64,000 nt of DNA from Synaphobranchus kaupii. Lineage: Eukaryota; Chordata; Actinopteri; Anguilliformes; Synaphobranchidae. The notes beneath the pieces were generated by a model. It ran no database searches. It saw nothing but the letters and a program-made list of their open reading frames with translations, and was not told the origin of the DNA. The first letter of the stretch is position 1. Each line of letters opens with the position of its first letter. The position numbers and the translations under genes were made by a program. Positions 33,603 through 45,147 of the stretch are shown in pieces. The DNA lies in NCBI GenBank assembly GCA_029718625.1, contig CM056383.1, forward strand, positions 68,109,758 to 68,173,757, in the 5' to 3' direction.

Positions 33603-36600
33603 TACAGGCTGAAAAACCATTCTTTTCAGACTGCGCCACAGCACGTCTTCCCTGATGCACTTTAGATACCTTCTGTTCTTTCATTTTGGATTTCCTTCTA
33701 GTATAATAGGTAAAGACAGGCTAACTGTATAGTTGCATTTACTTGTATTTACAGTGCTAATTGCTGATTTGTTCGGTAAACCGCACACTATTGATTATAA
33801 ATTGACATCTGTGCCTTCTTTGTGGCATTGCTCTTCTGTATGTTGGAGATTAACACTCATTTCCTTCACTTTTGTGTGTTGCTCAGGATAATAGCATCTA
33901 CAAAGTGAACGCAATGTAATGTAAGAGAGGCAGCTCGTGCAGCTAACATTTATGTAGACGGGTGCTCGTTAGTGTGAATGGAATGAAAACTATGTTTGCT
34001 TTCTTTTGAAAAACCTAAAATAAATGCTAAATCACCGCCATTGTACTGCTTCCAATCTAGAGAGGGCATTTATGACATGCCAATGTGCTGTAGGCTACAA
34101 ATGAAATAAAAAATTTTTTACTCTGTTCATTCGGCAAAATCAAAACTCAATTCCAAACGTTTCCTATTCCAATGGCCATATGCAGATCACGTGTGAAATG
34201 TGACCAGATTGACTGCGAGACAGACCTCCTATTATTTGGAACTGACCTGCTGCCTTGTAACATATTGGATGTTATAAAAACCAAATTGCCATAGAAGAGG
34301 TAGAGGGAAAATGTTTAATTTCAGGATTGGCAGTTATAACGATAAGAGCGCTTTTTGCACACAGAGCATGTGCACTCCTCTGCTTCAGTCATTTACAATC
34401 TATGGGTCACATGATACTACAGCAGAAACACGTATGGTGAGACCAGTAAAAAATGTCTCTAACAGATGAAGTCTTGTAGCCTGTGGGTGCTGTACATGTT
34501 AGTGAGATGAGCTATTTTGACATTAGTTACATTATCTGACAGGACAAGGCCAAATGGGTCCTGCCTCTGAAGACTAGTCATCGGTATAGGTTTTATTTCA
34601 CCTTTGGGGGACACACAGGCTGACAAGCCTACCGGCTAGTCTACGGAGCAATTCATATGAAAATATTGAGGGTAAAATCCCCCTCCCCCCCTTGGTCATT
34701 GTTGGCTAGTGATGTTTCCAAGGATCAAATCTGTTATTGGGCCTAGCAAGTGAACTGGAAAGCACGTTTGCTGACAGACAGCCTCGCAGGAGCTCCGGAA
34801 ACTTTTAAGGTATAATTATATGCTGCACTAAAAACAAGGGGGCTTTGGCGCGCATGCATCTGCATACTGGTGCGAGTGCAGGAAAAATCACAATAAAATA
34901 ATGCCACAATCTTGCTGACGGCATAATCAAGCAACGGGAATTGGAATGCATAATGCATATGTGTCAAGTGAAGGTTTCAAAAACTCAGTGGTGAAATCCA
35001 TTTATTTTTAAATTAAATGGTTTAGAAGGTATGAAGATTTTTTTGATTTTCTGAAATAATATGTGAAGTGAGGCAAAAAAAAGCTGGCGGGGAAGTCACT
35101 GACGGTTTGACGACTAAATTATATGTAGTTAAAACAAAAAAAAAAAAATGCAGCTTGCTTCAAAAACACAGCCCCGGTCAGTTATAATTTGAAGAGGTCA
35201 GGCTAATCCTCTTTGATTTGAATGGAAGGGCCTACTCTTGAGTTGAGAAACGTATTATTAGTGAGCCTTTGTAATATAAATGAATCGAAAGAGGTTTTAA
35301 GTTTTTTTATTTTTTTTAATTTTTATTTATTGATTTATTTTTTATAAATTTGGCTGAGCATGACCAATTCCCACCCTAGTTTGGCGTTTCAGATACTAAA
35401 ACCAGGAAGAGAATGCCTATGCGTGTGGGCCTTTACATGTGTGTATACACACATTAGATCTGGATATTATCAGGTGCCTTGTTGTTAAACATATCCTGAT
35501 ATGGGGGTCACGATACTGTACATATACCGACAACACATTTGAAATTAGAAATATAAATTTTGAAGTTAGTGAATCAATTCAGATATTGCAGAAAACATTT
35601 ATGTGGGCGATTGTTCCTGATAAGATAGAGAATCCCTCATAGACACATCAAACACACGTTATTAATAACTTTGTTATTTGTGTTTATATTATGGCACACA
35701 ATGTACTGAGTGCATATTGCTTTCAGCAAATTCAGCATTAGTTGAAAAACTCACCTCTGCCGCGTACATGCCACCGCTTTCATTTAGCGAAAAACAACAG
35801 GTAAATGGACATGACACAATCCACCTAAAACGCTTGTTCATGTTCAGTACAATGATGGAGGTGGTACAAGATGGAGCCAAGTGAATTGTGTACCAAATGG
35901 TAAAACAAAACTGAGATGGACTTTTTCTCCCAACTTGGAATGCAGATCACAGCCGCCAACAGAGAACCACAATACAAAACAGATTACTATGACTATAACA
36001 TCCATAACCCCAAAGCATACTATTTTATTTCAATCCAAAAGACACATTTGAACAAAAAATAGATTTGTGGGAAGTTTATGAATGTCGAGGTCTTTGTTGC
36101 AGTAAAAGCTGCTATTACACCCAGGGGGTATACGACGATGCAATGCACTGTTTTGTCTCTTTGAACGCTCTCTGATGCCATAGCCCATATGACAGCATAT
36201 TAAAAAAAAAAAAAGAATAAAAAAATATACGAGCTGTGGCGGAACAATTCCTCAGATGTTGTCGAGAGATGCCAAATAATATGGCTGGGAGCAAGTTCAA
36301 TTTCGGGTAATTTCAAAATTTTACTTTTAACTTGTTTTCTTACATCTTTTAAAGGCTGCAATGTCATAGAGTATTCTGGGGGCAATTGTAACAGGAGGCA
36401 ATTGCAACACCATAAAATTGCACCAAAATTTTTTTTTTTAAATCACCCAAACTTCCTAAATCATTTCACTTCCACCTTAACTTTAACAAGTAAGCATTGC
36501 ACTTCCACTTTGACTTTAACCGGTAAATGTATTTTTTATTACCCTACAAAAAAAACAGTTTTGGAAAGTTAATTTCAACTTTATCCGGTTTGAATGTTAA

Positions 36601-37085
36601 TGGCAGCTGGCATAAGAGGCGTGTGCATTGTAGTGTTTCTTCCCAGGTTGGTGTTATGACATGAGTCTTATTGGATCAAGGGTTTTCAAACTAATGCATG
36701 TTACTGTAATTACCAGGCCCCTTCTGTGGCTCTGATGATTAATCTAATAGCCCTTGATTTATTTCCAGCATCTACACAGAGGCAATTAATCTAGGCCAAT
36801 AGGAGAGAGACATGCTATGGTGTTCACTGCTATCATAAAAAATAAACATAAGGACACTAAAATTACGTGAACAGTCCATTCAGCCTATTATCTCACATAA
36901 TTGTGCCCTGTTATTTTATTTGCACAGTTATTCATAAGGATTTAATTACGGCATTAAGGAGAGAGGGAGCAGGGAGCCATGGTGGGAGGCATCGCATGAG
37001 TAGGGTTCTGAAAAAGGAATGGCCATTGACTGCAAAAAAGTCTGTCTTAACAAGTGTTTCAGGCTTGTATGGAAACCCTGAAAGG
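33603..37085. other. Unique AT-rich DNA
   Basis: No gene seen. Several homopolymer A/T runs (35132-35148, 35305-35345, 36201-36214, 36429-36440). Frames are short. Confidence 0.5.
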
Positions 37086-37385
37086 CAAGGTGAAAAAAAG
37101 ATTATTTGTGGCCAAGTTTATCTCGATAATAAGTCGTACGTACAAGATAATATCTTATTGGCTTGTAATGAGACTTAAAATCTTTTTTTTCCCCTCTCAA
37201 GTAGAAAATATTAGCTTGTTTTAAGTTACTGTTTGATTGACAAGTGAAATTTTCTTACCTCATTGGCGAATCTTGAAATCTTGTCAAAGTGTCTCACCTC
37301 CTTTGTCTTATTTAAAAAAAAAAAAAAGTAATATAATTAGAAGATTTTAAGTCTAAATATGTGACTAAATTACTTGAGTTTTAAA
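37086..37385. mobile_element. Possible dispersed element with inverted repeats
   Basis: Perfect 13-bp inverted repeats 'agacttaaaatct' (37171-37183) and 'agattttaagtct' (37342-37354) bracket 'tcttacctcattggcgaatc' and 'tgtcttattt'. The sequence resembles an abundant fish intronic repeat, but I cannot name its class or limits. Confidence 0.35.
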
Positions 37386-38440
37386 AGAAAAAAAATGGTT
37401 GAGATTTATTTTTTTGTTTTCTGCAGTCTGGCATGGTGCTAATCTGACAGGAGATGAGAGAGGAGATGGAAAGAAGGTAACTGGAAGGACAGAAAGAAGA
37501 GAAAAGATAATAAAGACGGGACAGAAACATGCTAATTGAAGAGGCCCAGGTGGAGCCAACACGACCTTTAACCCCCGCTCCATTTTGCCGACCTCCATTT
37601 ATATACCAGTGTTTTGCTGCTTTGTGTTACATCTCTGCCTGCTCACTCTAGACTGTGACAACCGGTTTTAGTAAACGCTCCACGTATGGTCTAACACCCC
37701 TGTCCTGCTCACAAACATATTTGGGAAGTGAGTTCAGAAAGTGGTGAAGCAGGAGGAGGACAGCAGCACCCCCAAACTGTGCAGAAATGCATGTTATTAT
37801 TATTATTAGAGCAAATCAATATCTATATAAGGCTTCCTCTATATCCTGTGGATCCCTGTATAAATACACGCGATTAAACTGCAGGTTTCACTTCAACTTC
37901 AGTCCACTTGAATTTGTCAGTCAAATCGATGCTCTGCCTCTGCCAGGAACCCTTTGAGGGTGCTGATCAGTTTTTTTTTTTTTAAATACCAGCAGTGTTT
38001 ACCGCAAGTAATCGGCCTGGATCTGCAGAACTCGGTAGCTTGCATTTCAAATGCTATTTGCTGTGACTGAGTCATCTTCGGTCACTCGGGTAGTTTGCGG
38101 TCGGTTGCGTCGACAGTATCTCATATCCTGTTTGTATAAATCACTTGTGTCGTCTAAAATGCGACGAGCACGTCTGCAAGTTACAAGGCATGGCTTCCAT
38201 ACACAATTACACTGCATCTATTCCACCGCAATACCAATAATGCACTGCCTACCCATTAATGGCAGCAACTATGGACTTACTGTCCTTTTTCATCAAATAA
38301 GTGTGCAGAGTCTAATGAATGGGAGGGGAGAGTTGGATCTGAAATGATGGATGTACTGGCCCAGACAGGAAGAACCAGGGCTGTCCTGTCTGTACAGCAC
38401 TGGGTTCTGTAAATGTTATTCTCCAGAAGGCTCACAGGCC
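37386..38440. other. Unique DNA with a weak exon-like segment
   Basis: Positions 37429-37478 lie between a good pyrimidine tract plus 'ttctgcag' and 'aagaag|gtaact', with one open frame (16 codons). A 50-nt case like this is likely by chance in a window this size. Otherwise unique. Confidence 0.3.
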
Positions 38441-39450
38441 TTCCTGCAGGGTGCTATCAGGCCCCTCCAGTTCATGTAGAAAGCTGCTGCTTGTCTCACC
38501 TACAGTCAGTGAAAATGCACGCGTGTCACACCTCCCCTCACCTCCCTCCACTGGTTATAGATTTTGGCTCAAATGAAATATAATAATCTTTTGGCCTACG
38601 GCGCAGCAAGTGGAACAGCAGCCTCTTACCTGAACTCTATAATCAACCCTAACACTCCTGCCAGGACACTGCAACACATCCACTGGTCACCTTACTGTCG
38701 CCCCTCTCTAAAAACACCCTCCTCTCCACATCCACTGGCCACCTTACTGTCGCCCCTCTCTAAAAAACACCCTCCTCTCCACATCCACTGGCCCACCTTA
38801 CTGTCGCCCCTCTCTAAAAAACGCCCTCCTCTCCACATCCACTGGCCACCTTACTGTCACCCCTCTCTAGAAACGCCCTCCTCTCCACATCCACTGGCCA
38901 CCTTACTGTCGCCCCTCTCTAAAAACACCCTCCTCTACACCACCTCTCTTCTCTATCCTGCCAAACACCCCTCCTGCCAACCCTCACCCACCTCCCCCCT
39001 CCCTTTCCAAGTGGAATGAGCTCCCCACTACAATCAGGCTCACTGCCCATCAGACTGAAACGCACCTACAAAAAAAAAAAGGTTATTTGGCTTGTCTCCA
39101 TAAGGGAACACCCTATTTTAGTTTTTTTATGGAATCCTCTATGGTGGGTGTGAAATGTGTGAAAGCTCCCGGATTTAACCATTTTGCCCGACAAACAACC
39201 CTTGAACTAGATAGGCTGGAGGCACAGAGGACACCTTTAGAAGCCCCTTTGTTCCTGAAAGTGTACTGCACCTTAGCTCACCTAATGCTGGGCTCTCAAC
39301 ATTTCACATAGGTTTCCTGGGCATACTTGTGCTCAACTATATCCCATAAGCAATTTGCTTCCTAATAATACCACATTCTTTATTTCCCCCGGTGCACTAC
39401 TGTATGTATGCCTTAATGGCCACCCTGAAGAAGAGTGTCTACTAAACACT
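38441..39450 (+). pseudogene. LINE-2-like retrotransposon 3' fragment, disrupted
   Basis: From 38447 one frame reads QGAIRPLQF, a stop, KAAACLTYSQ, a stop, then VTPPLTSLHWL, the end of an L2/CR1-type reverse-transcriptase protein (usual core: I.PLQ...NAAAR...V.PLL..LHWLPV). After a frame change LAYGAASGTAASYLNS (about 38590-38640) and, past a 52-bp tandem repeat, WNELPTTIRLTAHQTETHLQK (39015-39070, split here only by reading frame) match the C-terminus of the same protein. Positions 39310-39450 resemble the L2 3' untranslated region, with 'aagagtgtctactaaacact' near the end, similar to the tail 'aagagcgtctgctaaatg'. The 5' part is missing, as is usual for LINEs. Stops and shifts make it dead. 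Positions 39065-39300 may be a later insertion. Confidence 0.65.
38674..38940. repeat. 52-54-bp tandem repeat inside the LINE fragment, 5 copies
   Basis: Units begin 'ccacatccactggccacctt' at about 38674, 38726, 38779, 38833 and 38885. Spacing varies by one or two bases because of A-run length and a C insertion. The 151-codon frame across it is mostly repeat translation. Confidence 0.92.
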
Positions 39451-39482
39451 TAAATTTTAATATTATACCCAGTTATGGTATA

Positions 39483-39600
39483 TATACAGTGGGGACCAAA
39501 AGTTAGCCCCCCCCCCCCCATTTTAGGGGACGAAAAGTAATTGGACAAATTAACATAAACGTCCTCATATTTAATTTTTGGTTACATATCCGTATATATT
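39483..39600. mobile_element. Possible worn Tc1/mariner terminal region
   Basis: 'tatacagtggggaccaaaag' after a TA, and 'gtaattggacaaattaacat', resemble terminal sequences of fish Tc1-like elements. A run of 13 C lies at 39508-39520. No second terminus or coding part is seen. Confidence 0.25.
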
Positions 39601-40386
39601 TTTTACAACTGGACATGTGTATTATACAAGAACAGAAATAAAATGCTGTAAATTCATCATTGAAAAACTCCTTCTTGCTATCACTTTAATAGTCTGTATA
39701 TCTATAGTTTTTTAGTCTGTATGGTAAGTAGCAAGACACACACACAGACAAATTTACTGATCCACACGTAATGTTTTGTAAGATTATTTATCGTCTTATA
39801 AACCTGCACCCATTGCTATACTCAAGCATTCACATCTTACAGGTGGGCCCCCAAGTCTGAATAATTTAATCATATTTCAAGTCAGTGAGTAATCCATTCT
39901 GAAGTACATTCAAGATTAAGAGCAAGTGCATTCGTAAAATCAGCAGGTAGGCCTAAAAAATTATCCCTGCAATCTTGTTCTGCACTCACTATTTATAATA
40001 ACCACACACTGAGCAGGGTTTTATTTTTTTTCATAGAACTCAAATGTATTCCATGATTGGTGGTGTGCAAAAAGGCAGGGGACTGGAACCCTGTTTTTTT
40101 TTTTTGAAGGAAAGTCACTATGTTTTCAAGATGAGATATTGTATGGAGATATTTTAAAATGCTAAAGAGCAGGCACAGAGAGTGAAAGAAAGATGCCGTT
40201 GCCACGTGTCAAGAGCTTGTAGAAAAAGGGAACCCTGATTCACAGCACTAACTGAAGGTCATATTTCTAAGAAGTGATGTTTCACAGATAGCAACGCGTT
40301 TGTCTTTTCGAATATTGGCAGTGCTGCTTGAGGTGTATTTTTTATCTGTTAACGCACAGTTGTGTGCGTGTTCTTTGCTGTTGCAG
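39601..40386. other. Unique DNA
   Basis: No gene seen up to the candidate exon at 40387. Confidence 0.5.
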
Positions 40387-40488
40387 ACAGGAGGATTATA
40401 CCACCGCGACCCTGACTTGGATCAAGCGGTTAGAAAACGGATGGATGGAGTCTCACCCGCTCCTGCATCGCCGAACTTCATTGATTCA
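40387..40488 (+). other. Candidate internal host exon (102 nt)
   Basis: Preceded by a pyrimidine-rich tract ending 'ctttgctgttgcag' and followed by 'gattca|gtgagc'. Its 102 nt keep phase. One frame reads TGGLYHRDPDLDQAVRKRMD then GVSPAPASPNFIDS; a second frame (QEDYTTATLTWIKRLENGWM then ESHPLLHRRTSLIQ) is also open, so the true frame is unclear. Composition is more GC-rich and CpG-containing than its flanks. I do not recognise the peptide, and no neighbouring exon could be joined with confidence. Confidence 0.3.
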
Positions 40489-42454
40489 GTGAGCTATTAC
40501 TGACAATTGTAGTGTTTGAGTAAAACTGGCTCGCTGAAAGATTAGCTCCTATATTTTCCCTTTTCTTTATAAATTATGAAAACCAAAAAGGACAAGCCCA
40601 TTTACTATCCAGTCCAACCATATTTACTCGATCCCAATGACCTTTTACATTTCCAACAGAAAATGAGTCTGAGGAAACTAGAGTAGCTCTGTGGAACGAG
40701 GTCTGTAGCCATTATATCCTTGAGTCGTACCTTCCCCCAATTTAATGTATCTGATGCCAGTTCGATTTTACTGCACATTTGTGTGCTGGAAGTTTCTATG
40801 GGAAAACGATTTTGGACATAGTTCCTCAATGGATGGAGCTCGAGTGATTTTAAAGGCAAATTCAATAACTGGTCCCCCTAGAACTCTGGGAATGCATTAA
40901 CTGGTAGGAGTCATTGTGCACCGAGACAATTTAAAGAAGCAAAGCATTATGGGATTAATTTAATGTATGAGCACAGGTTGTGTGGGAGGTTGGAGGTTAT
41001 GTGAGTTTATTCTCCCGTAGTGTGGGGGCCAGTTTGATTCATGGGATCCCTGAGGTCTTTAGCAACTCACACAAAATGAACTGCTAGTAAACCTAATAGG
41101 AGCCTTTCTGTACATTATAGATCACGGCAAGGTCCTTTCTCCCAACTCCCAAGCTTAATTACATGCAAGGCACTGCAGCAAGGCCTGTTGAAAAATTGTT
41201 TATTGGCCTTAAAATGTGTTTAGAAAATTATATTAATTTAAAATCCAAGCAAGTATTATCACATGTTTTGCATAAAGCTACAGTACAAAGCACAGATTAT
41301 TTTAATGGTGGGGCAAAAATAAATAAATAAATAAAAAACTATCTGCTGAGGGAGACTCAACACATCTGAGGAATTTAGTGGTGGAGGTCTATGGTCATAT
41401 TCCATCCGCAAAGTGGAAATGGACCAGGGAATCAATACCGAGCTGGATAATTGGTGACCCGTAATTGTTTTGACATGAAGTGAAGTCCACTGGGAGCCAA
41501 TGGATCAATGGCCTCCCCATTTATAAAACACCTTTCACCACCACTGGCCGAGGAGGGAATTGGTTGAGATTACTAAAAGCTGGCGGATGCGGGGATAATT
41601 TAGGATTGCCGGAGGCTGACTTTCGTCTGAGGTGCCTAGCCTGATGCACACGGATAAACAAAAAAAAAAAGACCCGCATTACCAGCTGGACAGAGCCTCC
41701 AGAGTTTGAGTGTTTCTCACTGAGTTTTACTTTTCTATCAGGCAACAACGGTTGATTTAATGTGTGGTACTGTTTCACACATGACAGCGTTACTGTGGTA
41801 GCACTCTCGAAATGACAGCACTTAATTTCACCGTCGCACAGGTTAGCAGTATCTAGCAACAGCGGAACGATTAATTACCGCAGCGAGCTCGCTTCATCTA
41901 TAAAATATTTACTTGAGTGGTGGCCAGATGACCAGCTGTATTGATAAGAAATGCGACCATATGTCCAATCGTCTCAACCACTGAAGATTGAAAACAAAGT
42001 CAACATTTAATTAAAATTAATTAATTTGTGAAGACTTTCCCAAGGAGGTAGTTAACACTATGAGACTAGCCATATTTAACTTTGTTTATCATGTTTATCC
42101 ATCAATAGTGCCGTGTATGGCACCAGTACAAGCTTGAGTCTCCCTGAGCACATTGTTTTTTTTAAAAATCTCATCATTAAAGCAGTGTGTGCATTGGACT
42201 GTGGCTTTATACTAACCTTATGGCAGCCCTAATTTGCTAACACATGCTAAATGAATCCAGTTTTTATAATCACATTACAAAAATAATTTTTTTTCCAGAA
42301 AAATCCTGCTGCAGTTCCAAGGTTACAATTAAAATCTGAAGAAATTAATTTAGCATGATGTACAGAAAGCTCAGTTCATGTTGTGTAAATCATTAAAGAA
42401 CAGGGATATGCAATGACTTAAATTGGCCACACACAAACAGTAACCCTCACGTGA

Positions 42455-42460
<6 letters not shown>
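40489..42460. other. Unique DNA
   Basis: No gene recognised. Short TAAA run near 41319-41336 and A run at 41660-41671. Confidence 0.5.
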
Positions 42461-42514
<54 letters not shown>

Positions 42515-42533
42515 GTGTTCGGGGGGGGGGGGG
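42461..42533. repeat. GT microsatellite followed by poly-G
   Basis: About 25 GT units (42461-42511), a 9-bp spacer, then 13 G (42521-42533). Confidence 0.95.
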
Positions 42534-43307
42534 TTACTGGTTTCAAACCCATTCATATTCAATGAACGGTCTCCACAATTGTGTTTCCATTGAATAATTT
42601 GATTCTGGGGACTGAGAAGGTCCATGGGGAAAGACAAATGGAGTTAGACTGCAAATGTACATATGCTTTACATTTTAAATATAAATTATTCTCTAGTTAA
42701 AAAAAATACATACATTTATTACTAGTCACTTTTTAAAAAGGAAATAAGCTCACACGTTGAGGTCTTCTCAGAACAGCCTGCACTGTCTGGAAGGCAAATA
42801 AAACTAAGCATCGGAGGTACCAATACTCTGACGGAAATATTGTAACTGTGTCAAATTCAAAAGGAACGGTTGGAGTTACTCCAAAGTGGTACGGCGATCA
42901 CTTCAATAGCGTAAAAACATGAGCATCTGAGTTTGCATAATGTGACAGTGCTTCAATCAAGCATTGGAGGACCGCTCGCTTTCATACAGAGATAACTGTA
43001 GCTGACTGAGTTCTTCCCTCCAGCACTTATATGTACTGTTCCTAGAGTTTCCTCACTAGGTTTTACAAGATACAACATTTTTCACTATAAAGTATCACAT
43101 TTTGACGTGACTTTTAGTTGACCCAGACAAAGCCTTGCTCGACTCAATCACATGAGTCCATATGATCTTTGTTATAATTAGTCTGTTCACCTGTCATTGG
43201 GTGCTTGATCACTCCCAGGCATGTTAGGATAGTTGGAGAATCAATACCATGAAGCAACAAAACAAACACGTGGTAGCTATATGGAAATTAAGAATATGCA
43301 ATAGCTA
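42534..43307. other. Unique DNA
   Basis: No gene seen. The final TA (43306-43307) is the left target duplication of the next element. Confidence 0.5.
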
Positions 43308-43849
43308 CACTGCCTGGCCAAAAAAAAAGTCGCCATTGCACCCGTAATGCATAGTGCCCACTGTACAAGCCTCTGGAGGCAGTGTTATGATCTGGGGTTG
43401 GTTAAATTGGTCAGGTCTAGGCTCAGCAACGTTATGCAGCAATAAAAGGAAGTCAGCTGAGTACCTGAATGTACTGAATGACCAGGTTATCCCATCAATG
43501 GGCATATTCCAGGACGACAATGCCAAGATTCATCGGGCTCAAATTGTGAAAGAGTGGTTCAGGGAGCATGAAGAATCATTTTCACACATGAATTGGCCAC
43601 CTGACCAGTCCTGACCTTAACCCCATTGAAAGTCTTTGGGATGTGCTGGAGAAGACTTTACGGAGTGGACTCTCCTGTCGTCAATACAAGATCTTGGCCA
43701 AAAATTTATGCAACTCTGGACGGAAATAAATATTGTGACGTGGCATAAGGTTGTCGAAACAATGCCACGACAAATGCGCGCCGTAATCAAAGCTAAAGGC
43801 GGTCCAACGAAATATTAGAGTGTGCGACTTTTTTTTTGGCCAGGCAGTG
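43308..43849 (+). mobile_element. Tc1/mariner deletion derivative (542 bp) with perfect ends
   Basis: Perfect 26-bp terminal inverted repeats start 'cactgcctggcc', continue with nine A and end 'gtcgc' (43308-43333 and 43824-43849). TA duplications flank both sides (43306-43307, 43850-43851). The interior keeps only the second half of a Tc1-type transposase: [13 protein letters not shown], the catalytic [31 protein letters not shown] in a shifted frame, and a conserved end VVETMPRQMRAVIKAKGGP. The DNA-binding half and first catalytic Asp are gone, joined close to the left terminal repeat. A shift near 43605-43615 and a return shift near 43675 disrupt the rest. Intact ends suggest it could have been moved by a full-length relative. 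Confidence 0.88.
43354..43818 (+). pseudogene. Truncated, frameshifted Tc1 transposase
   Basis: Coding remains of the element at 43308-43849, read as two same-frame stretches (43354-43614 and 43636-43818) separated by stops; the conserved [11 protein letters not shown] segment between them is in another frame, so two compensating shifts are present. Normal members have about 340 residues; only about 150 remain. It lacks the paired N-terminal helix-turn-helix domains and the first catalytic aspartate and cannot be active. Confidence 0.85.
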
Positions 43850-43851
43850 TA

Positions 43852-44402
43852 TATTTATATTTATATAGCACTCTTGCTATAGCAGCTGGAGAACTTCACC
43901 ATGTGTGTTATATGAGTAAGCCTGGATAATATATGGGGGACAGTTTTTCCAGGATGAGGGCAGTTTTGCCAGAGTAGAGGCGGTTTTCCCCGAAAACAAT
44001 TATCGCCCTTTAGGACTACAATATTTCACTACCTTGGAAAAAAAGGACTCGCCACTTCTCCTTGTCTTTTTGATTTGTGCTAGTCTTCTGAATAGCCTGC
44101 AATGCATGCATTTCAGCTACTTTCCTCGTATGTGGTGTCTGCTTTTTTCTTTGTTCTTAAAATTGCAATTTTTACTTTAGCACCCAAAAAATATTGATGA
44201 TGAACATCGTTCAAGCTACCCAGGAACAGCCTGATGTACTGCTACAATGGAAAGTAGTTTTATCTGTGTTTGCAGTATATGTTCTTATATTATGCATTTC
44301 TATAGCCATGTAAACTACAAATCTCAATTTTAAGACCTGTTAAACCAACTTAATCCCACCATGCTGACTCTACTAAGATCAATTTAAAGAACGTCTCTCC
44401 TT
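43852..44402. other. Unique DNA
   Basis: No gene seen. Confidence 0.5.
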
Positions 44403-44622
44403 TTTACATTACAGGCATTTAGCAGACACTCTTATCCAGAGCGACTTACGCAAATTTTTTTAACAGTATACATTTAATGTAGCTGGATATATACTGAAAC
44501 AATTCAGGTTAAGTACCTTTAAGCTCAAGGGTACAACCTACCTGAGAATGGAACCTACAACCTACCTGGGAATGGAACCAGCAACCTTTGGGTGCCCTAT
44601 ACCATTATACTACACCACAGCT
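44403..44622 (-). mobile_element. tRNA-headed SINE with LINE-type tail
   Basis: Third copy of the family at 22724. It has 'tttacattacaggcatttag', 'cagacactcttatccagagc', 'gctggatatatactgaaaca' and a worn head. A 'acctacctgggaatggaacc' segment is partly duplicated inside. Same orientation as the other two copies. Confidence 0.8.
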
Positions 44623-45098
44623 GAATCAGGCGCTACTGCACTGTCAAGAGGTCCCTGATTGACCAAAAGCGAAGCTTGTAAGGCCTATAATTTGTCAAAT
44701 AAATCAAACCCAGACGTGACTGTGCAGTGTGCTGCCTGTTGCAAGTGCACTTCTGCATTCTCTGTGTAGCAGAGCCAAGCTGGTAAATATCAGGGGCATG
44801 AAATTGCCCATGGCCTCCATATTGTACAGACAGTAATAAGCATAATAATGAAACTATCTATTTATCCAGTGAATGAGTAATTACAGGAGGAGGAGAGAGA
44901 GGAAGAGGCACAGAGGAGGCAGCTCCTCTAAGTAAAGAAAGCTGCTCGGAGGTTTAAATGAGCTCCAGCTCCATCTGGAAGAACAGGGAGGTTTGAGTAT
45001 ACCCCAGAAAACAAATATCAGCTTGGCACCTTCTTTCATTTTTGTTCTGAAAAAACAACAACAACGGATCTGCCGCTGGCTTAGCCTCTGTTTATCGG
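44623..45098. other. Unique DNA, possible 5' untranslated region at its end
   Basis: Purine-rich 'aggaggaggagagagaggaa' (44884 on) precedes the candidate first exon; otherwise nothing recognised. Confidence 0.35.
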
Positions 45099-45145
45099 AT
45101 GAAAAAGCTGATCTTGGATAGAGGCTTGGGTATAAACATGGCAGA
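45099..45145 (+). other. Candidate first coding exon end
   Basis: An ATG at 45099 opens 15 codons (MKKLILDRGLGINMA) running into a strong donor 'gcaga|gtaagtat' (GT at 45146-45147). A second in-frame ATG lies at 45138 with an acceptable context. The preceding 200 bp is purine-rich and could be a 5' untranslated region. No downstream exon was joined, and the peptide is unrecognised. Chance occurrence is quite possible. Confidence 0.2.
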
Positions 45146-45147
45146 GT

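Noticed and set aside
37429..37478. 50-nt exon-like segment between good splice sites
   Set aside because: Very short; acceptor-donor pairs this close are common by chance in 64 kb.
38564..39019. 151-codon frame as a novel Pro/His-rich protein
   Set aside because: The first part is LINE coding remains and the rest is the 52-bp tandem repeat.
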